NCBI RefSeq assembly: GCF_001458355.1
Contig: NZ_CYSA01000003.1
Coordinates: 1-64,000 of the forward strand
Reading direction: 5' to 3'
Source of the DNA: Thalassovita gelatinovora
GTDB taxonomy: Bacteria > Pseudomonadota > Alphaproteobacteria > Rhodobacterales > Rhodobacteraceae
Length of the DNA: 64,000 nt
The position numbers and the translations under genes were made by a program. Of this stretch, positions 19,322 through 29,210 are shown in pieces (the stretch's first letter is position 1; every line of letters starts with the position of its first letter). The notes beneath the pieces were generated by a model that was given only the letters and a program-made list of their open reading frames with translations, did no database searches and was not told the DNA's origin.

Positions 19322-19367
19322 CGGGGACGTGACTTGCGCCTTGCGCCAAAAGAGATAGGAAATGCAC

Positions 19368-20099
19368 ATGGGCTCGATCTGGGAATATGCCAATCCGAAG
19401 AAGTTCATTGCCACTACGGACAAGGTTTTGCCGTGGGTGTCGCTGCTGGCGTTGGTTGCGCTGGTCGGCGGGTTGGTTTGGGGCTTCTTTTTCACGCCGG
19501 ATGATTACAAACAGGGATCGACGGTCAAGATTATCTATCTGCACGTGCCAAGCGCATTGATGGCGATCAATGTCTGGATCATGATGTTGGTGGCTTCGCT
19601 GATCTGGATCGTGCGGCGGCATCATGTGTCGGCGCTGGCGGCAAAGGCTGCGGCTCCGATCGGGGCAACGATGACGCTGATCGCTCTGATCACCGGGGCA
19701 ATCTGGGGTCAGCCGATGTGGGGCACCTGGTGGGAATGGGACCCTCGGTTGACCTCTTTTTTGATCCTGTTCCTGTTTTATCTGGGTTACATGGCGCTGT
19801 GGTCAGCGATCGAAAATGACGACACCGCGGCCGATCTGACTTCGATCCTGTGCTTGGTAGGGTCGGTTTTCGCGCTGCTCAGCCGCTATGCGGTGAATTT
19901 CTGGAACCAGGGCCTGCATCAGGGGGCGTCATTGTCGATGGATAAAGAAGAAAACGTTGCCGACGTATTCTATTATCCGCTTCTTCTGAGCATTGCCGGG
20001 TTCATCTTGCTGTTTATTGCGCTGGTTTTCCTGCGCACCCAGACTGAAATTCGTGCCCGAAGGATGCGGGCGCTCCTGGCCCGCGAAAGGATGAGCTGA
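19368..20099 (+). CDS. ccmC: Heme ABC transporter permease CcmC
   Basis: 243-residue membrane protein of the heme-handling family, with six helices. It loads heme onto CcmE. The tryptophan-rich periplasmic motif WGTWWEWDPRLT near residue 120 binds heme. ATG 19368 was preferred over ATG 19362 because AGGAA sits 8-12 bases upstream of it and the N-terminus MGSIWEYANPKKF fits the family. The stop codon overlaps the ccmD start by one base (TGATG). Confidence 0.95.
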   Translation: MGSIWEYANPKKFIATTDKVLPWVSLLALVALVGGLVWGFFFTPDDYKQGSTVKIIYLHVPSALMAINVWIMMLVASLIWIVRRHHVSALAAKAAAPIGATMTLIALITGAIWGQPMWGTWWEWDPRLTSFLILFLFYLGYMALWSAIENDDTAADLTSILCLVGSVFALLSRYAVNFWNQGLHQGASLSMDKEENVADVFYYPLLLSIAGFILLFIALVFLRTQTEIRARRMRALLARERMS

Positions 20100-20254
20100 T
20101 GCCGGATCTTGGAAAATATGCCCAGGCGGTTCTGGCGTCTTACGCGGTGTCGATCGCATTGATCGTTGCGATGATCGTGGTCAGTATCCTGCGCGCCCGC
20201 AAGATGAAAGTGCAGTTGAAAGAGGTTGAAGGACGGATCAAATCCAATGGCTAA
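20099..20254 (+). CDS. ccmD: Heme exporter protein CcmD
   Basis: 51-residue single-helix protein that holds CcmABC and the apo/holo CcmE complex together. It starts MPDLGKYAQAVLASYAV; the membrane helix follows directly (about residues 15-34), and the C-terminus is basic and helical (RARKMKVQLKEVEGRIKS). It is too short to appear in a usual long-ORF scan. Identification rests on size, topology and the fixed place between ccmC and ccmG, overlapping both. Confidence 0.9.
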   Translation: MPDLGKYAQAVLASYAVSIALIVAMIVVSILRARKMKVQLKEVEGRIKSNG

Positions 20255-20786
20255 GATCAACCCAATGATGATTGCGCCGCCGGTAATCTTTGCCGCGCTT
20301 GCGGCCATGTTCTGGATCGGCATGGGGCGCGACAACCCCAATGAATTACCCACCGCCCTGGCCGGCAAAGAAGCCCCTGAGGTACGGATCACACCGCTGG
20401 GCGATCTGCCGGGATTCGACGATGCCAGTTTGCGCGACGGCAAGGTGAAGCTGGTCAATTTCTGGGCGTCGTGGTGCGCCCCGTGCCGGGTGGAACATCC
20501 CAATCTGGAAAAGCTAAAGGAACAGGGGATCACCATCTACGGGGTGAATTATAAGGACAAGCCGGGCAATGCGCTTGGTTTTCTGGCCGAGCTGGGCAAT
20601 CCCTATGCCGCAATCGGGGCCGATAACGAGGGGCGAATGGGGTTGAACTGGGGCGTCTATGGCGTGCCGGAAACCTATGTCATCGATGGTGCAGGCCGTA
20701 TCATCATGCGCCATGCCGGACCGATCACGCAGCGCGCAATTGACGGGGCATTGGGCGCGGCGATTGCAAAGGGCACCGGCGAATAG
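20247..20786 (+). CDS. ccmG: Thiol:disulfide interchange protein CcmG/DsbE
   Basis: 179-residue periplasmic thioredoxin tethered by an N-terminal helix (about residues 8-25). It reduces the apocytochrome c CXXCH motif before heme attachment. The active site is WASWCAPCRVEHP near residue 77, with the cis-proline region YGVPETYVID later. ATG 20247 lies inside the last bases of ccmD, so the operon is fully overlapping. ccmE, ccmF and ccmH are not in the window. Confidence 0.94.
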   Translation: MAKINPMMIAPPVIFAALAAMFWIGMGRDNPNELPTALAGKEAPEVRITPLGDLPGFDDASLRDGKVKLVNFWASWCAPCRVEHPNLEKLKEQGITIYGVNYKDKPGNALGFLAELGNPYAAIGADNEGRMGLNWGVYGVPETYVIDGAGRIIMRHAGPITQRAIDGALGAAIAKGTGE

Positions 20787-20858
20787 AGGCTGTGTCGGGG
20801 ATTTCCGGCGCGCTGCCGGACGGTTGGCTTGATCGGTGACGCCAGCGTTCGATGGGGT

Positions 20859-22304
20859 TTACAAGCGCCAGAATGCCGGGGTGAACAAAACAAAGACGGT
20901 TAGAATTTCGAGCCGCCCGACCAACATGCCAAAGATCATCAGCCATTTCGCCATTGTCGGGAACGACGTCAATGCGCCTGAACTGCTGACTTCGGGACCA
21001 AAGGCTGGGCCGACATTGGCGATCGACGTCCATGCGGCAGTGATCGACGTCGAGATATGCAGACCGGTCAGATCGAGCCCGACCGTAATCAGCCCCATAG
21101 TCAGAAAAAACAGGGCGAAAAAGGCGATCACGGAATCGAACACGTCCGCTTCGATCGGTTTGGTGCCCAACTTCGGAGTTACCACCGCATGCGGGGCCTG
21201 AATCCGGCGGATTTGGGCCTTGATCGCCTCGATGACCACCAGCCAGCGGAATATCTTGACAGAACAGCCGGTTGAGGCTGTGCAACCACCGATCAGTCCG
21301 ACTGCAAGGATCACCGTGATCGGAAACGATCCCCAGGACACGACGTTGGCGCTGGAATAGCCGGTGCCGGAAAACAGCGTGACCATGTTGAAGGTGGTTT
21401 CTCGCAGCACAATCCAAAACCCGGTGTGTTCATGTAGCAACCGCCAGATTACGACGGCGGCGATGGAATAGCCGGTCCAGCGCAGATAGGTGCGCACCTG
21501 CACATCTTGAAACAGCGGCTTGGCGTCGCCTTGTGACAGTTGAACAAAGCGGATGAATGGCATCGAGGCCAGCAGCATAAAAACCGAAGACACATATTCC
21601 AGCGGTCCAGAAAACGCCGCGAATGAAGCGTCGGAATTGGCGAAACCGCCGGTTGATAGGGTCGACATCGACACCACGGTCGCATCCAGTGTGGACATGC
21701 CCAGAATCCGGTAACAGAGCCAGCACAGAAGCGTCAGCAGGATATAGGTGCTTAGCAATGCGCGTGCGATGTCGGGGGCGCGGGGCAGGATCTTGCCCAA
21801 TGTATCGAAACCTTCTGAGCGGAAAAACTGCATGCCGCCCAACCCTAGGACCGGAAGAAAAATCATCGCTACCACCACAATGCCAAGACCGCCCAGCCAT
21901 TGCAGGATACCACGCCATAACAGCGCACCCTGTGGCAGGGTTTCGATTTGTTCGAACACGGTCGACCCGGTTGTTGTCATGCCCGAGACGGCTTCGAAAT
22001 AGGCGTCGGTCAAGCCGACGTCGGGCGCGCCGATCATGAAGGGCAGGGCACCGACCAGCGGCAGATAGCTCCAGGTGCAGGTGGTGAGAAGGAAGGCTTC
22101 GCGAATCCCAAGATCACGAGATTTTCGGTTATCGGTCGCCAACACGATAAGAACCCCGAACAGCAGGGCCAATAGAGCAGAAACGCCAAACACGATGCCG
22201 CTTTGCTGCCCCTGTATCAGGTCCACGGCCAGACAGGGCAGCATCGCTATCCCCATCGCGATGGTCAGATAGCCGTTGATCCGGAAAACGTCGCTGTAAT
22301 GCAT
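20859..22304 (-). CDS. TrkH-family potassium uptake protein
   Basis: 481-residue membrane channel subunit of a Trk-type K+ uptake system, which works with the cytoplasmic regulator TrkA. Hydrophobic helices run through the whole length, with four M1-P-M2 repeats. The selectivity-type segments include GMTTTGSTVF, TLSTGGFANSD, LFSGTGYSSAN and NVGPAFGPEV. ATG 22304 was chosen over a TTG two codons upstream. The gene is alone: trkA is not adjacent. Confidence 0.93.
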   Translation of the reverse strand: MHYSDVFRINGYLTIAMGIAMLPCLAVDLIQGQQSGIVFGVSALLALLFGVLIVLATDNRKSRDLGIREAFLLTTCTWSYLPLVGALPFMIGAPDVGLTDAYFEAVSGMTTTGSTVFEQIETLPQGALLWRGILQWLGGLGIVVVAMIFLPVLGLGGMQFFRSEGFDTLGKILPRAPDIARALLSTYILLTLLCWLCYRILGMSTLDATVVSMSTLSTGGFANSDASFAAFSGPLEYVSSVFMLLASMPFIRFVQLSQGDAKPLFQDVQVRTYLRWTGYSIAAVVIWRLLHEHTGFWIVLRETTFNMVTLFSGTGYSSANVVSWGSFPITVILAVGLIGGCTASTGCSVKIFRWLVVIEAIKAQIRRIQAPHAVVTPKLGTKPIEADVFDSVIAFFALFFLTMGLITVGLDLTGLHISTSITAAWTSIANVGPAFGPEVSSSGALTSFPTMAKWLMIFGMLVGRLEILTVFVLFTPAFWRL

Positions 22305-22471
22305 TCCCAAAGCCCGTTTGCGTCGGCAGAGTTAACGCCTGCACGGGGGGGAGGTCCAGTGCTAACCTGCAGGATTGCACTCTCGCCCTCGGTTCTGAAG
22401 TCCCTATTTTGTAGCCGATTCCGAAACGGACGGTCAGAGCCATTTTCAAGTGGAGCAAGCGGATGTCGGCC

Positions 22472-22503
22472 AAAAAGAAAGAGGCACCCGCAGGCGCCTC
22501 TTG
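22472..22503 (-). terminator. Rho-independent terminator of acnA
   Basis: On the minus strand AAGAGGCGCC and GGTGCCTCTT form a stem around a TGCG loop, followed by TCTTTTTG. This is a classic hairpin plus T-run, placed 26 bases beyond the acnA stop codon. Confidence 0.85.
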
Positions 22504-22528
22504 ATGTTTTTTCCGGTTGGTCAGGCGA

Positions 22529-25213
22529 TCAGGACTTGGCCAAGTTCCGCAGCACGTAATGCAGAACGCCGCCGTGTTCGACGTATTCGATCTCGATCGC
22601 GGTATCGATCCGGCACTTGATCAGGATCGCTTTGGTGCTGCCGTCGCCATAGGTGATGGTGCAGGGCACGTCTTGCAGCGGCTGGATGGTATCCAACCCC
22701 GAAATCGCCACCGTCTCGTCGCCGGTCAGTTTCAGCGTTTTGCGGGTGTCGCCGCCGGTGAACTCGAACGGGATCACACCCATACCCACCAGGTTGGAGC
22801 GGTGGATACGCTCAAAGCTTTCGGCGATCACGGCCTTGACGCCCAGCAGCGCAGTACCTTTGGCCGCCCAGTCGCGCGAAGAGCCCGCGCCATACTGTTC
22901 GCCGCCGAACACCACCAGAGGGGTGCCTGCCGCCTGATAGGCCATCGCCGCGTCAAAGATCGAGGTCTGTTCGCCATCGGGGCCTTTGGTATAGCCGCCC
23001 TCGACGTCGTCCAGAATCTCGTTCTTGATGCGGATATTGGCAAAGGTGCCGCGCATCATGATCTCGTGGTTGCCCCGGCGCGAGCCATAGGAGTTGAATT
23101 CGCGCGGGTCCACCTGACGCTCCAGCAGATACTTGCCTGCGGGCGAGGTGGTGGCAAACGAGCCTGCGGGCGAGATGTGGTCGGTCGTGACCATGTCGCC
23201 AAGGATCAACAGCGGTTTGGCGCCCTCGATATTGCTGATGGTGCCCGGCTCTGAACTCATCCCTTGGAAATAGGGCGGGTTCTGAACATAGGTCGAGGCC
23301 GGCGGCCAGTCATAGGTTTCGCTGTCGGTGGTTTCGACCGCTTGCCATTTCTCGTCGCCTTTGAACACGTCCGCGTATTTCGACAGGAACGCCTCGCGGG
23401 TCACGGTGCTGTGCACCAGATCCGAGATTTCCTTGTTGGTCGGCCAGATGTCTTTCAAATAGACATCCTTGCCGTCCGGGGTCTGGGCAATCGGGTCGGT
23501 GGCCAGATTGATGTCCATCGTCCCGGCCAGCGCATAGGCCACCACCAGCGGCGGCGAGGCCAGATAGTTGGCGCGCACATCGGGCGAAATCCGGCCTTCG
23601 AAGTTGCGGTTGCCCGACAAAACGGCGGTGGCGACCAGATCACCCTCGGCGATGGCGTCGGAGATTTCCGGTTGCAGCGGGCCAGAGTTGCCGATGCAGG
23701 TGGTGCAGCCATAGCCGACCAGATTGAAGCCGACCTTGTCCAGATCTTCCTGAAGGTTGGCGGCCTCGAGATAGGCGGAGACGACCTGAGAGCCCGGCGC
23801 CAGCGAGGTTTTGACCCAAGGCTTGCGGTTCAGACCCAAGGCTGCGGCTTTGCGTGCCACCAGACCGGCCCCGATCATCACATAGGGGTTCGAGGTGTTG
23901 GTGCACGACGTGATCGACGCGATTACGACCTTGCCCGAATCCAATGTGTAATCTTCGCCTTTGACGGCCACTTCCTTGCCCATCGGGCGCTTGAAGGTGT
24001 CGGCCATTTCCTTGGCGAATGCGGCTTTGGCATCGGTCAGCGCGACATAGTCCTGCGGCCGCTTCGGCCCCGAGATGGCAGGCACGATGGTGCCCATGTC
24101 CAGGCTCAGCGTGTCGGTATAGACCGGCGCGTAATCGGCACCCCGCCAGAACCCGTTTTCCTTGGCATAGGCTTCGACCAGCGCGACGCGGTCTTTGTCG
24201 CGGCCGGTATTGCTCAGATAGCGCAGGGTTTCTTCGTCGATCGGGAAGAACCCGCAGGTGGCACCATATTCCGGGGCCATGTTGGCGATCGTGGCGCGAT
24301 CCGCCAGCGGCAGGTGATCCAGACCGGTGCCGTAGAATTCCACGAACTTGCCGACCACGCCTTTTTCGCGCAGCATCTCGACCACTTTCAGCACCAAATC
24401 GGTGCCTGTGGTGCCTTCGACCATTTCACCGGTCAGCTCAAACCCGATAACCTCGGGGATCAGCATAGAGATCGGCTGGCCCAGCATCGCCGCTTCGGCT
24501 TCGATACCGCCCACGCCCCAGCCCAGTACGGCGACGCCGTTGACCATGGTGGTGTGGCTATCAGTGCCCACCAGCGTGTCGGGATAGGCCACTTGCTCGC
24601 CGTTCTGGTCGGTATCGGTCCAGACGGTCTGGGCCAGATACTCCAGATTCACCTGGTGGCAGATGCCGGTTCCCGGCGGCACAACGCGGAAGTTGTTAAA
24701 TGCGCCTTGGCCCCATTTCAGGAACTGGTAGCGTTCCATGTTCCGCTCATATTCGCGGTCCACGTTCATCTGGAAGGCGCGCGGGTTGCCGAACTCGTCG
24801 ATCATGACCGAATGGTCAATCACCAGATCAACCGGGTTCAGCGGGTTGATCTTCTGCGCGTCGCCGCCCAGCGCCTTGATGCCGTCACGCATCGCGGCCA
24901 GGTCGACCACGGCGGGCACGCCGGTGAAATCCTGCATCAGCACGCGGGCCGGACGATAGGCGATTTCGCGCGGGTTCTTGCCGCCCTTTTTCGCCCAGTC
25001 GGCAAAGGCCCTGATGTCGTCAACCGAGACGGTCTTGCCGTCTTCGAATCGCAACATGTTTTCCAACACCACTTTCAGCGCGGCGGGCAGCTTGGAGAAA
25101 TCACCAAGCCCGGCTGCTTCGGCGGCAGGAATCGAGTAATAGGAAACGGACTTACCGCCCACAGACAAAGTCTTGCGGGTCTTGGCGGTATCTTGTCCAA
25201 CGACGATGGGCAT
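22529..25213 (-). CDS. acnA: Aconitate hydratase A
   Basis: 894-residue monomeric aconitase/IRP-type enzyme of the TCA cycle, converting citrate to isocitrate via cis-aconitate with a [4Fe-4S] cluster. Cluster ligands are seen in SITSCTNTSNP (first Cys) and YGCTTCIGNSGPL (Cys pair). The C-terminal swivel domain contains GSRRGNHEIMMRGTFAN and GSSRDWAAKGT. ATG 25213 was chosen because GAGGGAGG lies 9-16 bases upstream and MPIVVGQD starts the conserved N-terminus; the longer open frame upstream is not family-like. It has its own terminator at 22472-22503. Confidence 0.96.
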   Translation of the reverse strand: MPIVVGQDTAKTRKTLSVGGKSVSYYSIPAAEAAGLGDFSKLPAALKVVLENMLRFEDGKTVSVDDIRAFADWAKKGGKNPREIAYRPARVLMQDFTGVPAVVDLAAMRDGIKALGGDAQKINPLNPVDLVIDHSVMIDEFGNPRAFQMNVDREYERNMERYQFLKWGQGAFNNFRVVPPGTGICHQVNLEYLAQTVWTDTDQNGEQVAYPDTLVGTDSHTTMVNGVAVLGWGVGGIEAEAAMLGQPISMLIPEVIGFELTGEMVEGTTGTDLVLKVVEMLREKGVVGKFVEFYGTGLDHLPLADRATIANMAPEYGATCGFFPIDEETLRYLSNTGRDKDRVALVEAYAKENGFWRGADYAPVYTDTLSLDMGTIVPAISGPKRPQDYVALTDAKAAFAKEMADTFKRPMGKEVAVKGEDYTLDSGKVVIASITSCTNTSNPYVMIGAGLVARKAAALGLNRKPWVKTSLAPGSQVVSAYLEAANLQEDLDKVGFNLVGYGCTTCIGNSGPLQPEISDAIAEGDLVATAVLSGNRNFEGRISPDVRANYLASPPLVVAYALAGTMDINLATDPIAQTPDGKDVYLKDIWPTNKEISDLVHSTVTREAFLSKYADVFKGDEKWQAVETTDSETYDWPPASTYVQNPPYFQGMSSEPGTISNIEGAKPLLILGDMVTTDHISPAGSFATTSPAGKYLLERQVDPREFNSYGSRRGNHEIMMRGTFANIRIKNEILDDVEGGYTKGPDGEQTSIFDAAMAYQAAGTPLVVFGGEQYGAGSSRDWAAKGTALLGVKAVIAESFERIHRSNLVGMGVIPFEFTGGDTRKTLKLTGDETVAISGLDTIQPLQDVPCTITYGDGSTKAILIKCRIDTAIEIEYVEHGGVLHYVLRNLAKS

Positions 25214-25435
25214 GAGGTGGCCTCCCTCTGAGTAGGTAAAAAAGGGGTGTTGCTGGTGCTGCTTCTGCCTGATCGCGAGGCGGCAATCAAGGGGGGATGC
25301 AAGATTTGTATACCAATGTACACAAAATTTCACATTCCGGCTGAGTTCACCAGCGGCTGACAAAACCTTGATTGGTTATTTCATTCGGAAATGCCTAGAA
25401 CAGGAACAGACAGAAGAATGGAGAAAATCCCGAAC

Positions 25436-26134
25436 ATGCGCCGTTTCGTCACTTGGCTTGCTGCTGCCCTGATTGGGTTTTCATCTCCGGTTCTGGCAGA
25501 AGATCATCCTGTGGTGGTTGAACTTTTTACCTCACAAGGCTGTTCGTCCTGCCCGGCGGCCGATGCCTACTTGGCGACTTTGGCCGACCGAGAAGATGTG
25601 ATCGCGCTGGCTTTGCATGTGGATTATTGGGATTATATCGGATGGAAGGACGTTTTCGCGGACCCGCGTTTTACCAAGCGTCAAAAAGCCTATGCAATCG
25701 CGGCTCATCGTCATTCCGTCTATACGCCGCAAATGATCGTCAACGGGGTGGAACATGTGGTCGGCAATCACCCGGTGGATGTTGCCGCACTGATCGCCAA
25801 GCACGCCAAAACGCGGCACCCTATTTCGCTCGCGTTGAAAGAACAGGCCGGGGTTTTGTCGATTTCAGCCAGTTCCGATCAGGTCATGCCGACGCCGGTC
25901 ATTGTGCAACTCGTACGCTATGTGCCCGAACGTGAAGTCGCCATTCACGCTGGCGAAAATGCCGGAAAGAAGTTGATATACAGCAATATCGTCACGGAAT
26001 GGCATCGTTTGGGCGATTGGGACACAAACGGCCCGTTCAACCTGCAAACGCAGGTTCAGGGCGATGAACCGATCGTGGTGATTGTACAAGCACCCGGACC
26101 GGGACCGATCATCGCTTCGGCGCGGCTGCGCTGA
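25436..26134 (+). CDS. DUF1223 thioredoxin-like secreted protein
   Basis: 232-residue protein with an N-terminal signal peptide (MRRFVTWLAAALIGFSSPVLA). The mature part starts with VVELFTSQGCSSCPAAD, a thioredoxin-fold entry with a CSSC motif, followed by HVDYWDYIGWKDVFADP. This is the DUF1223 family, of unproven function and probably a periplasmic redox protein. ATG 25436 was preferred since GGAGAAA lies 10-16 bases before it; ATG 25418 is an alternative with a weaker site. It is divergent from acnA and converges on the acyltransferase gene. Confidence 0.85.
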   Translation: MRRFVTWLAAALIGFSSPVLAEDHPVVVELFTSQGCSSCPAADAYLATLADREDVIALALHVDYWDYIGWKDVFADPRFTKRQKAYAIAAHRHSVYTPQMIVNGVEHVVGNHPVDVAALIAKHAKTRHPISLALKEQAGVLSISASSDQVMPTPVIVQLVRYVPEREVAIHAGENAGKKLIYSNIVTEWHRLGDWDTNGPFNLQTQVQGDEPIVVIVQAPGPGPIIASARLR

Positions 26135-26139
26135 AATCG

Positions 26140-27027
26140 TTAACGGTCTTTCTTCCAGCGACGATGCACCCAAAACCATTGTTCGGGATGCTGCCGCGTC
26201 ATTGCTTCCAGTCGGTCATTGAAAGCCTGGGTCATTTCTTCAGCACTGCTGTGCGGGATCGGGTTTTGAATGGTTGGCTGAAACGTGATTCCGTCGGGGC
26301 TGCGCACTCCAAATGCAGGTAAAAGCAGTGCATTGTATTTCAATGCCATTTCCGCCGCTGCCAGAGAGGTGCGGGCCGGATGACCGAAAAACCGCAGCTT
26401 GGCTCCATCCTGGACGTGTTGATCAATCAAAAGGGCAATGATATTGCCCCCGCGCAGAAATTTCACCATTGCTGCCAAACCGCGCCGACCACGCGGAAAC
26501 ACCGGCGTCGCGATGCCGCTAAGCGCCTTTTCCCAGTGGCGGTTGAAGTAGATGTTGTCGAGCGGCCGAAACAATGCGCCAACGTCGCCGTATTTCCGTG
26601 TCACGGTGGCGCGTACGGAATCATGATTGCCAAAATGGCCAGACACCAGAATGACCGGGCGCCCGGTTCGGCAGGCTTCTTCCAGCGCGGGCACACCGGG
26701 TCCGGTCAGATCGGTGCCTGCCACGTGCCGCTTGAAGGTCGCACCGGAATAGATTTCGATCAATGTCCGGCCAAAATTGTCCGGGACCGCGCGGGCCAGC
26801 CGGTCAATTTCGGTCTGGGGCAGCTCCGGCCATACCAAGGCGAGGTTTTCGCGCACCCGTTTGTCGTATCCTGCCAGCGGCGCAATGATACGGCTGACCA
26901 TCCAGCCCATCGCCGGTACGCGCCAGCGATAGGGCAGCATTAACGCCAGAAACAAAGGCGCGCTCATGAGAAGGTTCAAAAGGTACTGACCCGTGCGAGC
27001 GGCCAGAGACAACGTATCGTTGGGCAT
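26140..27027 (-). CDS. Lysophospholipid/lipid A acyltransferase (LpxL/HtrB family)
   Basis: 295-residue inner-membrane acyltransferase of the LpxL/HtrB superfamily, which adds a secondary acyl chain to lipid A or a related lipid. A hydrophobic N-terminal stretch (about 12-45) is followed by RVRENLALVWPEL. The catalytic HX4D motif is seen in SGHFGNHDS. Later conserved parts are FPRGRRGLAAMVKFLRGG and IDQHVQDG. The C-terminus ends WFWVHRRWKKDR, typical of the family. ATG 27027 was taken, 8 bp after the stop of the upstream DMT gene, with which it probably forms an operon. The exact acceptor is unknown. Confidence 0.88.
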   Translation of the reverse strand: MPNDTLSLAARTGQYLLNLLMSAPLFLALMLPYRWRVPAMGWMVSRIIAPLAGYDKRVRENLALVWPELPQTEIDRLARAVPDNFGRTLIEIYSGATFKRHVAGTDLTGPGVPALEEACRTGRPVILVSGHFGNHDSVRATVTRKYGDVGALFRPLDNIYFNRHWEKALSGIATPVFPRGRRGLAAMVKFLRGGNIIALLIDQHVQDGAKLRFFGHPARTSLAAAEMALKYNALLLPAFGVRSPDGITFQPTIQNPIPHSSAEEMTQAFNDRLEAMTRQHPEQWFWVHRRWKKDR

Positions 27028-27035
27028 GTTTTGGC

Positions 27036-27896
27036 TCAGCTCCGCGCTGATGAGGTTTCGCGGTGCCACACATAAATACCCGAAAGCACAATCACAAGCG
27101 CACCGATCACGGTCCAGAAATCGGGATATTCGTCAAAAAAGATCATACCCCAAAGCGTGGCGAAAAGCAGCCCGACATAGGCAAACGGCGCCAACATTCC
27201 CGCTTCACCGATGGACAGGGCCCGGATCAGAAGAAGTTGTGAAAGCGTGCCGAAGATTGCCAGCATGATCATCAGAAGGGCCGAGGTAAGATCGACCGGT
27301 TGCCAGTAAAACGGGATGATGCAGCTGAAGATTATCGCGCCGAACATCGCGGTATAAAGCAGCGAGGTCCACGGGTCTTCGTTCAATCCGACGTAGCGGG
27401 TGACGATATTGTAAGCCGAATAACTGAAAGCGGCGGCCAGCGGGAAAAGTGCATAGGGCGAAAACACACCGCTGCCGGGGCGAATGATGATCAAGGCCCC
27501 GATCAGGGCGACGGCAATCCCGAAGGCGCGCCGCGGCCCGATTTTTTCACCCAGAAACAGCGCCGCACCAAGCGTGATGATGACCGGGTTCGTATCCATG
27601 ATCGCGGTCGCTTCGGCCAGACCGATATTGGCGATTCCAAAGAAGAAAAAGCCGGTGCCAAACATCAGGAAGACCGACCGCGCCAATTGCAAAAAGGGAT
27701 AGCGCGTGCGCGCCACGGCGCCAAGGCGCGGCAACACGATCAGCAGTACCAAGCTGGCCTGGCCGGCATAGCGCGCCCAGACCGCTTGCAACGGACCGAC
27801 GCGCTGGCTGAGTTCTTTCGCGGTCGCATCCATCGCGGCGAAAAAGAAGATCGCTCCGATCATCAGCAGGATCGCGCGCGCGGTGTTGGACATCAT
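27036..27896 (-). CDS. DMT-superfamily permease (EamA domains)
   Basis: 286-residue drug/metabolite transporter with ten hydrophobic helices in two EamA repeats. The first repeat starts ARAILLMIGAIFFFAAMDATAKEL and covers about 1-140; the second covers about 150-275 and ends with IGALVIVLSGIYVWHRE. The substrate cannot be predicted. Two ATGs in a row (27896 and 27893) are possible starts. It lies upstream of the acyltransferase in the same direction, 135 bp downstream of ackA. Confidence 0.85.
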   Translation of the reverse strand: MMSNTARAILLMIGAIFFFAAMDATAKELSQRVGPLQAVWARYAGQASLVLLIVLPRLGAVARTRYPFLQLARSVFLMFGTGFFFFGIANIGLAEATAIMDTNPVIITLGAALFLGEKIGPRRAFGIAVALIGALIIIRPGSGVFSPYALFPLAAAFSYSAYNIVTRYVGLNEDPWTSLLYTAMFGAIIFSCIIPFYWQPVDLTSALLMIMLAIFGTLSQLLLIRALSIGEAGMLAPFAYVGLLFATLWGMIFFDEYPDFWTVIGALVIVLSGIYVWHRETSSARS

Positions 27897-28031
27897 CGTC
27901 TCCGAATTTGAGGCACCGTCACAAAGGTGATCCTCCCAAGCGCGGATGTGGGCGCGACCCTAGGCAGATGCCCGGGGGAAGTCCAGTATGCGCGGGGCAG
28001 GGGAGCGCGGCCTGCGGGCTGCCGATTGCCC

Positions 28032-29210
28032 TCAGCCGGTCAGTTTCGCACAAGCGCGTGCGATGACAATTTCTTCATTGGTGGGGATGACCATGACCTT
28101 GACCTGTGCGGTTTCGGTGCTGATCACTGGGGCATTGGTTGCGTTTGCTGCGGCGTCGATTTCGATCCCGATCCAGCCAAGCCCGGCGCAGATCCGGTCC
28201 CGGATCAGGCTGGAATTTTCGCCGATACCGCCACAGAACACGACCCCGTCCAATCCCTCCAGCGCTGCTGCCAATCCGCCCAGTTCGCGCCGGGCGCGGA
28301 AGGTGAAATAATCGATGGCTTGTTGGGCTTGTTCGCTGTCGGAAGACTGTAGCGTGCGCATATCATTGCTGAGGCCCGATAGACCCAGTAAGCCGGATTG
28401 CGTATATAATAGCGTGCTGATTCCGTCGGCGCTCAACCCTTCCTGTTGCATCAGGTACAAAAGAACGCCCGGATCGATCTGACCGCAGCGGGTGCCCATG
28501 GGCAATCCGTCCAGCGTCGAAAACCCCATCGAAGAGGCCATCGATTGCCCCGCCTTCATGCCGCACATCGAGGCGCCGTTGCCAAGATGCGCCACGACGA
28601 CCCGCCCGGCGTGAAGCTGCGGCGCGGTCCGCGCCAGTTCTCCCGCGATATAGTCATAGCTCAGTCCATGAAACCCATAGCGCCGCACGCCCTTGTCGTA
28701 ATAGGCGCGGGGCAGGGCGAAGACGTCGTTGACGAAAGGATGATCGCGGTGAAACGCGGTGTCGAAACACCCTACCTGAGCTGCCTGCGGAAACTCTTGC
28801 ATCGCAGCGCGCACCGCAGCCAGATTATGGGGCTGGTGCAGCGGTGCGAAGGGTTCAAGTTCCGCGAGTTTTTCGACGCTTTTCGCATCGATCAAGGCTG
28901 GGCCGCTGTAGTGCAGCCCGCCATGCACGATGCGATGACCGACAGTGACGATATCGGCTTGCGGTAAATGGTCATTCAGCGCGTTCAAGGCCGTCGCCAA
29001 GGCTCCTTGGTGATCCACCACGCCGTCGGTGGGGATTGGGGCGGCGTCGATCAGCCGGACCCCGTCCGGGTTTTTCAACGTCAGTGTCGCCGCACCGCCG
29101 ATCCGGTCGGCTTTACCGCTGGCGATCAGGCTTGGTTCGACTGCAGACAGGTCGAACAGCCCGAATTTCAGGGATGACGATCCGGCGTTCAGTGTCAGCG
29201 CATGGGCCAT
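28032..29210 (-). CDS. ackA: Acetate kinase (acetate/propionate family)
   Basis: 392-residue ASKHA-fold enzyme that interconverts acetyl phosphate plus ADP and acetate plus ATP. N-terminal LTLNAGSSSLKFGLFD is the phosphate-binding start. Conserved HRIVHGGLHYSGP, GCFDTAFHRDHP, HLGNGASMCGMKAGQSMASSM (counted over two short motifs) and FCGGIGENSSLIR follow. The ATG directly abuts the stop of the phosphotransacetylase gene (29211), so the two are an operon. It might accept propionate or butyrate. It supplies the low-affinity acetate route beside acs at 35295. Confidence 0.93.
   Translation of the reverse strand: MAHALTLNAGSSSLKFGLFDLSAVEPSLIASGKADRIGGAATLTLKNPDGVRLIDAAPIPTDGVVDHQGALATALNALNDHLPQADIVTVGHRIVHGGLHYSGPALIDAKSVEKLAELEPFAPLHQPHNLAAVRAAMQEFPQAAQVGCFDTAFHRDHPFVNDVFALPRAYYDKGVRRYGFHGLSYDYIAGELARTAPQLHAGRVVVAHLGNGASMCGMKAGQSMASSMGFSTLDGLPMGTRCGQIDPGVLLYLMQQEGLSADGISTLLYTQSGLLGLSGLSNDMRTLQSSDSEQAQQAIDYFTFRARRELGGLAAALEGLDGVVFCGGIGENSSLIRDRICAGLGWIGIEIDAAANATNAPVISTETAQVKVMVIPTNEEIVIARACAKLTG

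Noticed and set aside
23264-25231. 655-residue open frame antisense to acnA
   Set aside because: Same effect of biased third positions; no ribosome-binding site or family motif.
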